Source: Plesiocystis pacifica SIR-1 (GTDB taxonomy: Bacteria; Myxococcota_A; Polyangia; Nannocystales; Nannocystaceae). From it: a DNA stretch of 64,000 bases. Below are positions 9,801-17,300 of this stretch, piece by piece; position 1 is the first letter of the stretch; every line of letters begins with the position of its first letter. The notes beneath the pieces are model-generated. The model was given only the letters and a program-made list of their open reading frames with translations. It did no database searches and was not told where the DNA came from. Made by a program: the position numbers and the translations under genes. The stretch covers positions 49,885 through 113,884 of the forward strand of contig NZ_ABCS01000024.1 in the NCBI RefSeq assembly GCF_000170895.1, given 5' to 3'.

Positions 9801-10358
9801 GACGACGCCAAGCACGCCTACGGCGAGGACGCGGACGGGCGGCTGACGGAGACGACCACGGTCGACTCGGGCTTCGAGCGCGTCCAGACCGTGGCCTTCA
9901 CGGTCGACGCCGGCCTCTACCCCGACCCGATCGGGGACTGCGACGACGACGGCGTGAGCGACAGCGTCGAGGGCCTCGGCGACATGGACGGCGACGGCGT
10001 GCCGGACTACTGCGATCCGGACACGACGGCGACGAGATCCCCGACAGCGTCGAGGGCCTGCTCGACGGGACAAGCGACGGCGTCCTCGACTTCCTCGACG
10101 TCGACGCGGACGACGACGGCGAGCACGACAGCGTCGACGACGACTGGGAGGACGCCCTGTCGGGCGTGCGCTACGCCGAGGGCGACCTCAACGGCGACGG
10201 CCTCGTCGACCGCGTCTGGGGCGAGCCCGACTACGACTCCGGCCGCGGCCGCGTGGTCGTGGACTACGGCGGGGTCGGGGCGGACAGCAGCTACGGCCTG
10301 GACACCCCCGGCATCAACGGCGTGGCCGCGGTCGACGACCACTTCGGCGCGACGGTGA
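6816..10358 (+). CDS. CLCA-like metalloprotease/VWA protein, N-terminal part (frameshifted)
   Basis: Secreted protein; the ATG at 6816 begins a clear signal peptide (MTSTALRRITALMAL... AQAG). Residues 136-149 read HEFAHLLLGLKDQY, a zinc-protease motif HExxHxxxGxxD as in the CLCA family. A cysteine-rich stretch lies near 488-530, and a von Willebrand A domain starts about 595 with MIDAS D601-R-S-K-S605. Beta-rich domains and Asp-rich calcium-binding repeats (DCDDDGVSD, DMDGDGVPDYCD) follow. After about 10022 the frame becomes low-complexity Thr/Ser/Ala, which is out-of-frame reading. The true protein continues in another frame to 11140 (next entry). The last real codon in this frame is at 10020-10022. 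Restored length would be about 1,441 residues. Confidence 0.85.
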   Translation: MTSTALRRITALMALPLFLVPLSSAQAGQLTQGAGATTSVHATIDVHVAFPPTQDELDELDEVLQESARMICDVTEGGVLITDYNLASNGYSSAHADMYVYPPDWNNKAVVSPSGPFGFGRFLTAVFGQGPGVWGHEFAHLLLGLKDQYFDQDFNYGCGIGHGVDDVVDRHNNSILQSYTARCYDPTVMNNVAAYSSESCTNDQHCIDNAPGFPKCGATAPLTSELNVPANFESRLGDNNYPGPRQGEMLWLQANVGVNVPQDDWSETSRTIWFVEADGTEAWSYDIYIDARQTATGTYELQARLRDVQGSDKVVLDWQVDGTEVVPTLEVEFDSMAASCRGHASLRPADAVIVDGIPTGTDQVQLIIPASELNAPGATDIILDVTLDGELCMHTNDDAIYIYSATFPDPLPTNSAAAMGGAFVGAKYDANSDPEYLQIEQCDSYAGERFNSVTQLWEASNQWAKVRKEAAKRFANTPCDITKIGELGYCCDAQAGCKDSSHQCIYGACVDPDAVCDPDVDSQCGRHLLGTGSDWEYLRYNLEYNWQRSAPGFAKDLDLSFFMPAGTPNSDPRSPLTDCVTHTATVHHDFDAYDTVALVLDRSKSMDQDQGSRKRIEWAQRAILKWTDHVADGGSVQASLRKFNQDAPPAVFGFKTVLDAVVGGETATEIDSTAIEEYLEDIEPDGSTAIGDAIDAAVAALMAHDDLDPNSSNNNAIFLITDGEQTSGDKDVCDALEDAAKDDVPVYIAPVGSFKEDGFACVEGTGGKLLGAVLDHEIPGALFEMHTDYEGQALSLAYERSAVSGPMGGYPSDRSYTLRVEPNAEALSFLITPDSTYFNTWDLEFTLSGPLGESITEIDASYVTVDPNGYSISVRVPNPSAGDWEMKLSAPNMPSKLEPEVQTLMARVEHPGPRCDARVAQPLIESSTDAVEITAGAVWDYPLAEGVTYTATVRDPAGTTSTVPLTVDEDGLARGSFDGYSTDGIYLVRVNCDVADDAKHAYGEDADGRLTETTTVDSGFERVQTVAFTVDAGLYPDPIGDCDDDGVSDSVEGLGDMDGDGVPDYCDPDTTATRSPTASRACSTGQATASSTSSTSTRTTTASTTASTTTGRTPCRACATPRATSTATASSTASGASPTTTPAAAAWSWTTAGSGRTAATAWTPPASTAWPRSTTTSARR
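10020..10027 (+). other. one-base frameshift site
   Basis: Reading GAT CCG GAC then AC then GAC GGC GAC GAG restores a calcium-binding repeat if one base is added at 10023-10024 (for example AAC). Upstream and downstream frames differ by one base. It may be a sequencing or assembly error, or a real mutation. Confidence 0.75.
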
Positions 10359-11140
10359 CCATCGGCGACTTCGACGGCGACGGCTACGACGACCTGGGCG
10401 TGGGCACGCCGGACTCGGACTACTCGGGCCTGACCGAGGCCGGGACCATCAACGTCATCTACGGCTCGTCGACGGGCCTGACGACCCTGGGCGACCAGTA
10501 CCTGAGCAGCGACAGCCCGGGGATCAACGGCGTCGCCGAGACCAGCGAGCGCTTCGGCCTGCGCCTGTCTCACGGCGACTTCAACTGCGACGGCTACGAC
10601 GACCTGGTGATCGGCGTGCCCGACGAGTCGGTCGGCAGCACCGTCGACGCGGGGGCGGTGCACGTCATCTACGGCTCCGCTGGCGGCCTCTCGACGGTCA
10701 ACGACCTGTGGTACCAGGGCAACTCCGGGGTCAACGGCAGCTCCGAGGCGGGCGACCGCTTCGGAGAGACCGTCGCGGCCGGAGACTTCGACGGCGACAG
10801 CTGCGACGACCTGGTGATCGGCGCGCCGACGGAGAACTGGGGCTCGACGGTGGACGCGGGCAACGCCTACGCGATGTACGGCGGCGCCACGGGCCTGAGC
10901 ACGACGGGCGACTGGACGGTGATCCAGGGCGTCATCTTGGGGGCCATCGGCGTCGACGAGTTCTTCGCCACGCGCTTGTGGGCCGAGGACCGCAACGACG
11001 ACGGCTACGACGACCTGCTCGTCATGACCCCGGGCGACCCCTGCGGCGTGGGCGAGAAGGGCTTCAACGAGGTGTTCGGCTCGGCCTCGGGCCTGAGCGC
11101 GACCGGCAGCACCTGGACTTGCGAGGTGCATCGTGACTGA
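10025..11140 (+). CDS. FG-GAP propeller C-terminal part of the CLCA-like protein
   Basis: Continuation of the upstream gene after the frameshift. It begins with Asp-rich repeats (DGDEIPDSVEG) and then holds four FG-GAP/integrin-type repeats. Each has a DxDxDG-type calcium loop: GDFDGDGYDDLGVG, GDFNCDGYDDLVIG, GDFDGDSCDDLVIG and EDRNDDGYDDLLV. The spacing of about 60-70 residues and the INVIYGS/VHVIYGS strands fit a beta-propeller. As an independent open frame it could start at the GTG at 10166, but no ribosome site or signal peptide supports separate translation. The stop overlaps the start of the next gene (GTGACTGA). Confidence 0.8.
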   Translation, partial: DGDEIPDSVEGLLDGTSDGVLDFLDVDADDDGEHDSVDDDWEDALSGVRYAEGDLNGDGLVDRVWGEPDYDSGRGRVVVDYGGVGADSSYGLDTPGINGVAAVDDHFGATVTIGDFDGDGYDDLGVGTPDSDYSGLTEAGTINVIYGSSTGLTTLGDQYLSSDSPGINGVAETSERFGLRLSHGDFNCDGYDDLVIGVPDESVGSTVDAGAVHVIYGSAGGLSTVNDLWYQGNSGVNGSSEAGDRFGETVAAGDFDGDSCDDLVIGAPTENWGSTVDAGNAYAMYGGATGLSTTGDWTVIQGVILGAIGVDEFFATRLWAEDRNDDGYDDLLVMTPGDPCGVGEKGFNEVFGSASGLSATGSTWTCEVHRD

Positions 11141-11591
11141 GCGTCGACGCCTTCGAGTGGCCGCGGCGCTCGCCGCCCTCGGCCTGGCCGGCCTCGTCGT
11201 CGCGGGCGTGGCCTGGACCCGAGGGGGCGGGAGTGAGGGCTCGGCCCGGGGCGAGCTGCCCCCGGAGGCCCTCACCGACACCCGGGGCCAGTGGGCGGAG
11301 GTCGTCCACTACGGGGCGATTCCCTCTCGACCCGTCGACCCGGCCTCGCCCGGCTTCGAGGGTCGGGAGGACGACGACTGGCAAGAGCTGTCCGCGGACG
11401 AGCGCCGCGAGCGAGCCGAGCGGGCGGTCGAGGAGCAGCTGGCGGTGATCGAGGCCAGCGTCGACGAGGCGGAGCGCGAGCAGTTGCGCGCCCGAGCGTT
11501 CATGGACCTGTCCGCGGCGCGGGCCGAGTTCTTCGCCACCGAGGCGGGCGAGCGCCGCTACCTCGAGCTCGAGCTCCGGCTCGAGGGCTGA
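11133..11591 (+). CDS. hypothetical membrane-anchored protein
   Basis: Unrecognised 152-residue protein in an operon with the CLCA-like gene; its GTG start lies 8 bases inside the upstream stop. A basic start MTERRRLR is followed by one membrane segment (about 9-28), a Gly/Ser linker, and a charged helical C-terminal half from about 80, rich in Glu and Arg. It may work with the protease product at the envelope (inference from coupling only). Confidence 0.72.
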   Translation: MTERRRLRVAAALAALGLAGLVVAGVAWTRGGGSEGSARGELPPEALTDTRGQWAEVVHYGAIPSRPVDPASPGFEGREDDDWQELSADERRERAERAVEEQLAVIEASVDEAEREQLRARAFMDLSAARAEFFATEAGERRYLELELRLEG

Positions 11592-11615
11592 GGGCGGGTT
11601 TGACCCCGCGCTCGA

Positions 11616-11645
11616 ACGCCGGCCGTCCCCAGGGGCGGCCGGCGT
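11616..11645. terminator. bidirectional GC-rich hairpin
   Basis: Perfect 10-bp arms (ACGCCGGCCG / CGGCCGGCGT) with a further CCCC/GGGG pairing inside the loop. It lies between two convergent genes and serves both strands; a short pyrimidine stretch (TCTTTG) follows on the plus strand. Confidence 0.65.
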
Positions 11646-11651
11646 CTTTGC

Positions 11652-12407
11652 TCAGGGGCAGCCGTCGGTGATGTCGCCGACGTAGAGGCGGACGTCGCGG
11701 AGCTCCGCGCCCTGGCCGTCGTAGATCCACGCCACGTCGTAGGGCCCGCCGTCCATGGCGTAGGAGATCGAGCCGAGCACCCCGCCGACGCAGTCGTCGT
11801 CGGCGAGCTCGAGGTCGGTGAGCTCGTAGACGTTGACCCCGGTGCCGAAGGCCCCGACGGTCACGGGCGCGGAGGGGTCCACGGTCGAGTCGAGCACGGG
11901 CAGATCGACGGGCTCGATCTGGAACAGATCGACGGGCAGGTTGACGGAGCAGCCGCTGTCGTTGAGGTCGATGACCAGGGTCGTGAACTGGGTCGTGAAG
12001 GTCTGCTCGTTGAGCTCGTGATCCACGTAGAGGTAGACCCGCTCGCCGCCGCCGATCGACGAGGGCCCGGGGACCGCGAGGGCGGCCGCGCCGTTGTCGG
12101 TGAGCGGGGAGGGGAAGTCGCTGGTGCTGGCGAGCAGGCGGAACAGCTCCGCGGTGGTCGCGGGCTCGCAGCTCGAGGTCGTCTCCTCGGTGCTCTCTTC
12201 GGTCTCGGTGGTGGTGTCCGTCGAGTCGCCGCTGCTGTCCTCGGTGGCCTCGTCGGTCAGGTCGCCGAAGCTGGTCTCCTCGTCGCCGTCGTCGTCGCTG
12301 GGGCAGGCGAGGAGGGGGAGGGCGAGGAGGGGGAGGGTGAGCAGGGGGCGGGCGAGGGCAGGCAGGGCCAGGGAGCGGGAGCCGGGGGCGGGCATCGGGG
12401 CGATCAT
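11652..12407 (-). CDS. hypothetical lipoprotein
   Basis: Unrecognised 251-residue lipoprotein. The hydrophobic leader ends LLALPLLAC, followed by a long Asp/Glu/Thr/Ser linker (about 36-80) typical of surface lipoproteins in this window. The globular part is beta-rich with several Cys (ELADDDCVGG, DITDGC). Start ATG at 12407. It is divergent from the ExbD/TonB-like lipoprotein gene; a shared TATA-like stretch near 12458-12465 could serve both directions. Confidence 0.75.
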   Translation of the reverse strand: MIAPMPAPGSRSLALPALARPLLTLPLLALPLLACPSDDDGDEETSFGDLTDEATEDSSGDSTDTTTETEESTEETTSSCEPATTAELFRLLASTSDFPSPLTDNGAAALAVPGPSSIGGGERVYLYVDHELNEQTFTTQFTTLVIDLNDSGCSVNLPVDLFQIEPVDLPVLDSTVDPSAPVTVGAFGTGVNVYELTDLELADDDCVGGVLGSISYAMDGGPYDVAWIYDGQGAELRDVRLYVGDITDGCP

Positions 12408-12459
12408 CGGCCCGGGACGCGGGCCTTGTCCAGGCGCGTGCGCGCTCGGTCGTCCCGAC

Positions 12460-12465
12460 TATACT
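12460..12465 (+). promoter_or_regulatory. putative -10 box for a leaderless start
   Basis: TATACT, 6 nt before the GTG at 12472. The overlapping reverse complement gives TATAGT on the minus strand (12463-12458) for the divergent lipoprotein gene. Confidence 0.45.
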
Positions 12466-12471
12466 CGGGGG

Positions 12472-14382
12472 GTGGGAGCTGCGAGCCTGCGTGGATCGGC
12501 CGTCGCTGCGGCTCTGAGCCTGAGCCTGGGCCTGAGTCTCGGCCTGAGCGTGGGCGGGTGTCAGGGGGAGCGCCGCCCGAGCACGCCCGGCTGCGAGCCC
12601 GAGGCCCTCGATCGTCTGGGCGAGCGCCTCGCGCTGATCCCCGTGTCCGAGCGAGGTCGCCAGGTCTGGCCCGGGGTCGAGGGCGCGTGCCCGCGCTTGC
12701 CCGAGACCTTCCGCCGCCACTTCGATCCCATGCACACCGCGGAGGCGGGGACCCGCTTTCTCCGCGAAAGCTCCATGCCCGAGACGCCGCTGACCAAGGC
12801 GCGCGAGGAGGCCCTCGCGGCCGAGCGCGTCGCGCTCGAGGCCAAGGCCTGCCCCGCGCGGGCCAAGCTGCGCGGGGTCGGTCGCGGGGACGCGGCGCAG
12901 GCCCGGGCCGAGGCGGTGTTCGAGACCTGCGGGTTCGACCGCTTCGGGGTCGTGGACGCCCAAGCGCTCGGGCCGACGCCGGGCGTGATGAGCTTCGCCC
13001 TCTACCAGTGGTTCCTCGACCAGGGGCTGAGGCCGGCGAGCGCCCAGCCCGTGGTCCGGGCCCTCTACGGCCTCGAGGCCTCGGCGGCCCAGGGGGTCAC
13101 GCGGCCCTCGGGGCTGCGCCTGCCGGAGGTCCAGGGCGGGCCGTGGCAGGCCGAGTGGGGCCAGGAGCCGCAGCGCGGGGGCGGGGCCGAGACGATCGTC
13201 ATCGGCGTCGCCGCTGACGGCATCTTCGTCAACGCAGAGCAGGTCCACGTGTTCGAGGGCGATCGGGCCTACGGGGACTACGAGGCCGACTACCCCGTGC
13301 TGATCCCCCAGCTCTACGACGAGCTCGAGCGCTGGTCCCTGGGCGCCCGCGAGGCCGCAGCGGCGACGGGGGACGAGTGGGTGGGGACGGCGGTGCTCGT
13401 CGTCGACGCGCCGGCCCCTTACGCGACGGTGATCAACGTGCTGCACTCGGCCCGGGGCGCGGGCTACGAGCGCTACGCCTTCGCCGTCGAGCCCGAGGGC
13501 TTCCGCAACCGCTACGTGCCCACCCACGCGCCGGGCGGCTACCGCGTCCTGGACGACGTGAAGCCGGGCGACCGCGGCCACGACTCCCGCTACGCCCCGG
13601 ACACCCTCAGCCTCGAGCTGATGAACTCGGGCCTGACCCTGCGCTCGCGGGTCGGCCTGGACCTGAGCGCGCAGCACCCCCGGGGCTCGACCGAGGCGGT
13701 CGCGCAGTGGGCCGAGACCTTGCGGGCGCTCGAGCCCAAGGCGCGGCGCGTGGTGATCTCGGCCTACGACACGATCACGACGCAGGAGCTGCTGGCGGCG
13801 ATCGTGGCCGCGCGGGGCCCCGAGTGCGGGGCCGCCGAAGACCCCGCCTGCGCCTTGCCCGAGGCCGTGCTGCTCACCGAGTACGCCCACGAGGACGAGT
13901 CCGCTGGCGGGACGATCTACGTCAGCGGCCGCTTCGCGCACTCCGAGCGGGTGTTCCCCGGCGAGGTCCTCGACTACTCGGACGAGGCGCGCGGGTACGG
14001 GCACGAGGACGCGGACTCCGAGCCGCCCAAGACCGCGCTGGGTGTGCGCGTGATCGTCCCAGAGGTGGAGGGCGCCGTCGATGCGCTGCTCGTCCACCGG
14101 GTGGTCCGAGCGCGGCTGTCGGGGCTGCTCGCCTGCTTGGACGACGGGACCTTCGAGGAGACGGGACCCGTCGGCCAGCTGATCGTCGCGCTCGCCCTCG
14201 ACGGCGAGGGGGCGGTGCAATCGGCGACCCTGGGCGAGAGCACCGTGCCGGGGGACGCGGCCGCGCCGTGTGTCGTCCGCAGCTTCGAGGGCCAGCGCTT
14301 CCCGGCGCCCCTCGACGGGAAGCCGGCGTCGGTGCGCGTGCCCCTGGAGCTGCGCTGGGGCTACGAACCAGCGACGCGCTGA
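12472..14382 (+). CDS. lipoprotein with ExbD-like and TonB/AgmX-like domains
   Basis: About 636 residues. Leader with lipobox LSVGGC (Cys30). Residues about 241-340 resemble the periplasmic domain of ExbD/TolR: IGVAADGIFVNAEQV, then AVLVVDAPAPYATVINVL and ARGAGYERYAF. The last 90 residues resemble TonB/AgmX C-terminal domains: a Cys pair, GQLIVALALDGEG, then CVVRSFEGQRFPAP. The middle part is unassigned. A lipid-anchored protein with both halves of an energy-transduction module but no membrane motor segment is unusual. The long open frame upstream (from 12094) is antisense to the neighbouring lipoprotein and is not part of this gene. Its 3' end overlaps the convergent kinase gene by 22 bp. 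Confidence 0.78.
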   Translation: MGAASLRGSAVAAALSLSLGLSLGLSVGGCQGERRPSTPGCEPEALDRLGERLALIPVSERGRQVWPGVEGACPRLPETFRRHFDPMHTAEAGTRFLRESSMPETPLTKAREEALAAERVALEAKACPARAKLRGVGRGDAAQARAEAVFETCGFDRFGVVDAQALGPTPGVMSFALYQWFLDQGLRPASAQPVVRALYGLEASAAQGVTRPSGLRLPEVQGGPWQAEWGQEPQRGGGAETIVIGVAADGIFVNAEQVHVFEGDRAYGDYEADYPVLIPQLYDELERWSLGAREAAAATGDEWVGTAVLVVDAPAPYATVINVLHSARGAGYERYAFAVEPEGFRNRYVPTHAPGGYRVLDDVKPGDRGHDSRYAPDTLSLELMNSGLTLRSRVGLDLSAQHPRGSTEAVAQWAETLRALEPKARRVVISAYDTITTQELLAAIVAARGPECGAAEDPACALPEAVLLTEYAHEDESAGGTIYVSGRFAHSERVFPGEVLDYSDEARGYGHEDADSEPPKTALGVRVIVPEVEGAVDALLVHRVVRARLSGLLACLDDGTFEETGPVGQLIVALALDGEGAVQSATLGESTVPGDAAAPCVVRSFEGQRFPAPLDGKPASVRVPLELRWGYEPATR

Positions 14383-17300
14383 GGCGCGGGGCAGGGGGTC
14401 TCGGTCGGGAGCTCGAGGGTGAAGCAGGTGCCCACGCCGAGCTCGGTCTCGAAGCTCAGCCGGCCGCCGTGCTCCGTGGCGATGCCGTGGCTGATCGCCA
14501 GGCCCAAGCCCGTGCCCTTGTCCCGGGCCTTGGTCGTGAAGAAGGGGTCGAAGAGCTGGGCGCGGGCGGACTCGGGGATGCCCGGGCCGCGGTCGCGGAC
14601 CTGGAAGCGGACCCAGGTCGCCCCTTCGCGCTCGCAGGCGTCGACCTCGAGCTCGAGGGTCATGCGCTCTCGGGGCAGCTCGGCCTCGACGAGGGCGTCG
14701 CGGGCGTTGGTGACCAGGTTCATGAGCACCTGCTGGATCTGCTGGGGGCGGCAGGGGACCTGGGGGAGGGCCGGCGCGAAGCGGGTGCGCAGCTCGACCC
14801 CGTCGCGGCGGAGGATGGTCTTGACCAGCAAGGAGCTGGCGTCGACGAGCTCCCGGGGCGCGACGCGCTCGAGGGCGGGGGCCTGCTCTGAGCCCTCGCG
14901 GCGCGCGAAGGTCAGCAGGCCGCGGACGAAGGTCGTCACGCGCTCGGACTCGTGGATGATCTCGCGGGCGAATTCGTCGACGGTGGCCTCGTCGCAGGAC
15001 TCACCGCGGAGCAGCTCGGCGTAGTTGCGGATGCCCTGGATGGGGTTGTTGATCTCGTGGGCGACGCCGCTGGCGAGGGTGCCGATGCTCTCGAGGCGCT
15101 GCTGCTGGCGGAGCTTGGCCTCGAGCGCGGCCTTGCTCTGCTCGGCGACGCGGCGCTCGTGGATGTCGGTGAGCACGGCGAGGACGCGGGCGAAGTCGCT
15201 GCTGCCCGAGTCTGCGCCGGACTCGGAGCCCTCGCGGCCGAGGACGTTGGGGCTCAGGGGGTTGAGCCGGACCATGGTCCAGCGCTCCGGGGGGCTGGGC
15301 TGGACTGGGGCTGGGGCGCGGGGGGAGCTCGGCGGCGGGATGGCGAGGCACAGCTCGAGCTCGCGCAGCTCCTTGGTGTCGAGCACCTCGGCGAAGCACC
15401 GCCGCCAGCGCTCGAGGCCCTCGGGGTGGTCGGGGTGGATGAGCCCGGCGAAGCTCGAGCCGAGCACCTCGTCGAGGCCCGCGTGGGCGCCGAGGGTCGT
15501 GTCGACCAGCTCGACGCTGGCGTCGAGGTCGAGGACGGCGATGCTGTCGGGGACGCCGTCGATGAGCGAGCGCAGGCGCTGCTCGCTGCGCTGCAGCCGG
15601 GCGAACAGGCGCGCGTTCTGGAGCGCGTTGCCGGCCTGGGCGAGGACCATGTCGAGGATCTCGACGCGCTTGCGCGTGAAGGCCCGGGGCCCGTGCTCGT
15701 TCTCCAGCACGATCAGCGCGACGAGCTCGCCGCGGTGGGTCATGGGCGTGCACAGCAGCGAGGGCACGCCGGTGCGCACGATGTAGGGGTCGACGGAAAA
15801 GCGCGGGTCCTCGCGGGCGTCGTCGAGGACCTCGGGGCGCAAGGTCCGGGCGACGTAGCGGGCGACGGAGGCGGGCAGGCGATCGCCCGCGCGCTCGAGC
15901 TCGAGGGGGGCGGCGAGGGTCTCTTCGGTGGCCAGGGTGTCGCCCTCGGCGACCACGGCCAGGGTGCCGCCGCGCTCGAGCAAGATCAGCCCCCGGCTCG
16001 CGCCCGCGTTCTCGATGGCGCTGGCGAGCACGCGGCGGACGACCTCTTCCAACCGCAGCTCTTCGCCGATCGCCCGCAAGGTCGCGAGCACGGAGTCGAG
16101 GTCGAGGACGTGGTCGCTCTCGGACACGGAGCGGTGGGTGTCGAGGCGAGGGCGGGGCGGGAGCCCGATGCGGCTGGTCGTCGAGGTGTTGGGGGCCCGG
16201 GGCGCGCGGGCCTCGGAGGTGGTCCGCGCCAGGGTCGTGGTCGCGGTGCTGAGGATCGACGCGTGGGTCTCGGCCGAGAGCACCTCGGGGAACTCGTAGT
16301 CCATGCGCGCGACGACGGCCTGGGCCCCCCAGCGGGCGTAGCTGCGCCGGGCGCTGACCCGCATGGCGTGGGCCAGGGAGCCCCAGCCGCGGGCCTCGGC
16401 CAAGCAGGCGAGGCGCTCGCAGGCCAGCCCCGCGAGGCCGTGGACCCCGCTGCGCGCGCTCTGGGCGTGGGCGCGCTCGTAGTGGGCGAGGGCCCGCTCG
16501 GGCCGCCCGTCGACACGGGCGAGCTCGCCGGCGACGAGCTCGGCCATGGGCTCGTAGTTGATGGCGCAGGCCCGGGCCCACTTGCGGAGCAGCCGCAGGC
16601 GCTGGCGCATCCGTCGACGCATGCGCCAGCGCTCCCGCGCCGAGCTGCTGCGCGCGTGGCGGTAGCTGGCGAACAGCGCGCTGGCCATGGCGTGCTCGGC
16701 CGTCAGCCACATCCCGACCAGGTCGCGCTCGAAGCGGTGGGCGATGGGCTCGGCCCGCTCGACGGCCCGCTCGCGCTCGCCGAGCAGCCACAAGCCGTAG
16801 CTCTCGAGGTGGATCAGGCTGGTCCGCTCGACCCGGGCGGCCTTGCGCTGGAGCACGTAAAAGCCGGGGCCCGGGATGACGCCGGGGCGCCAGTCTCGAG
16901 CGCTGAGGGTGTCCGCGAAGTGGGTGGCGATGGCGGTCGCGGGCTGGTCGAGGAGCTCCAGGGAGCCCGCCCCGGGCAGGTTCTGGACCCGGCGCGCGAC
17001 CTCGAGGACCTCGCGCAGGTGCATGCCCGAGGACAATCGATAGCCCATGCTCGGGCCGAAGCCCTGGGTCGCGTTGAGGCGGTCGCCGGCCTCGAGGGAG
17101 TAGCGCAGCAGGTCGAGCTGCTCTTGGTGGAGCTCGGCGAAGGGCCGGTGCCGCGGCGCCGTCAAGATGGAGTAGGCGTAGCGGACCCGCGACTGCGCCT
17201 GGGGCGGCAGGGCCCGGGCCTCGGCGTAGCGGACCGCGAGCTGGCCCAGGCGCGCCCCGTGGGTCGAGCTGAACAGCGCGGTCACGATGTAGGCGAACTG

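Noticed and set aside
7830..10073. 747-residue minus-strand open frame
   Set aside because: Antisense shadow of the CLCA-like gene; its composition is dominated by Val/Arg/Asp/Ala.
12094..12471. Longer N-terminus for the ExbD/TonB-like lipoprotein
   Set aside because: It is antisense to the acidic linker of the neighbouring lipoprotein (Ser/Val runs) and a proper leader starts at 12472.
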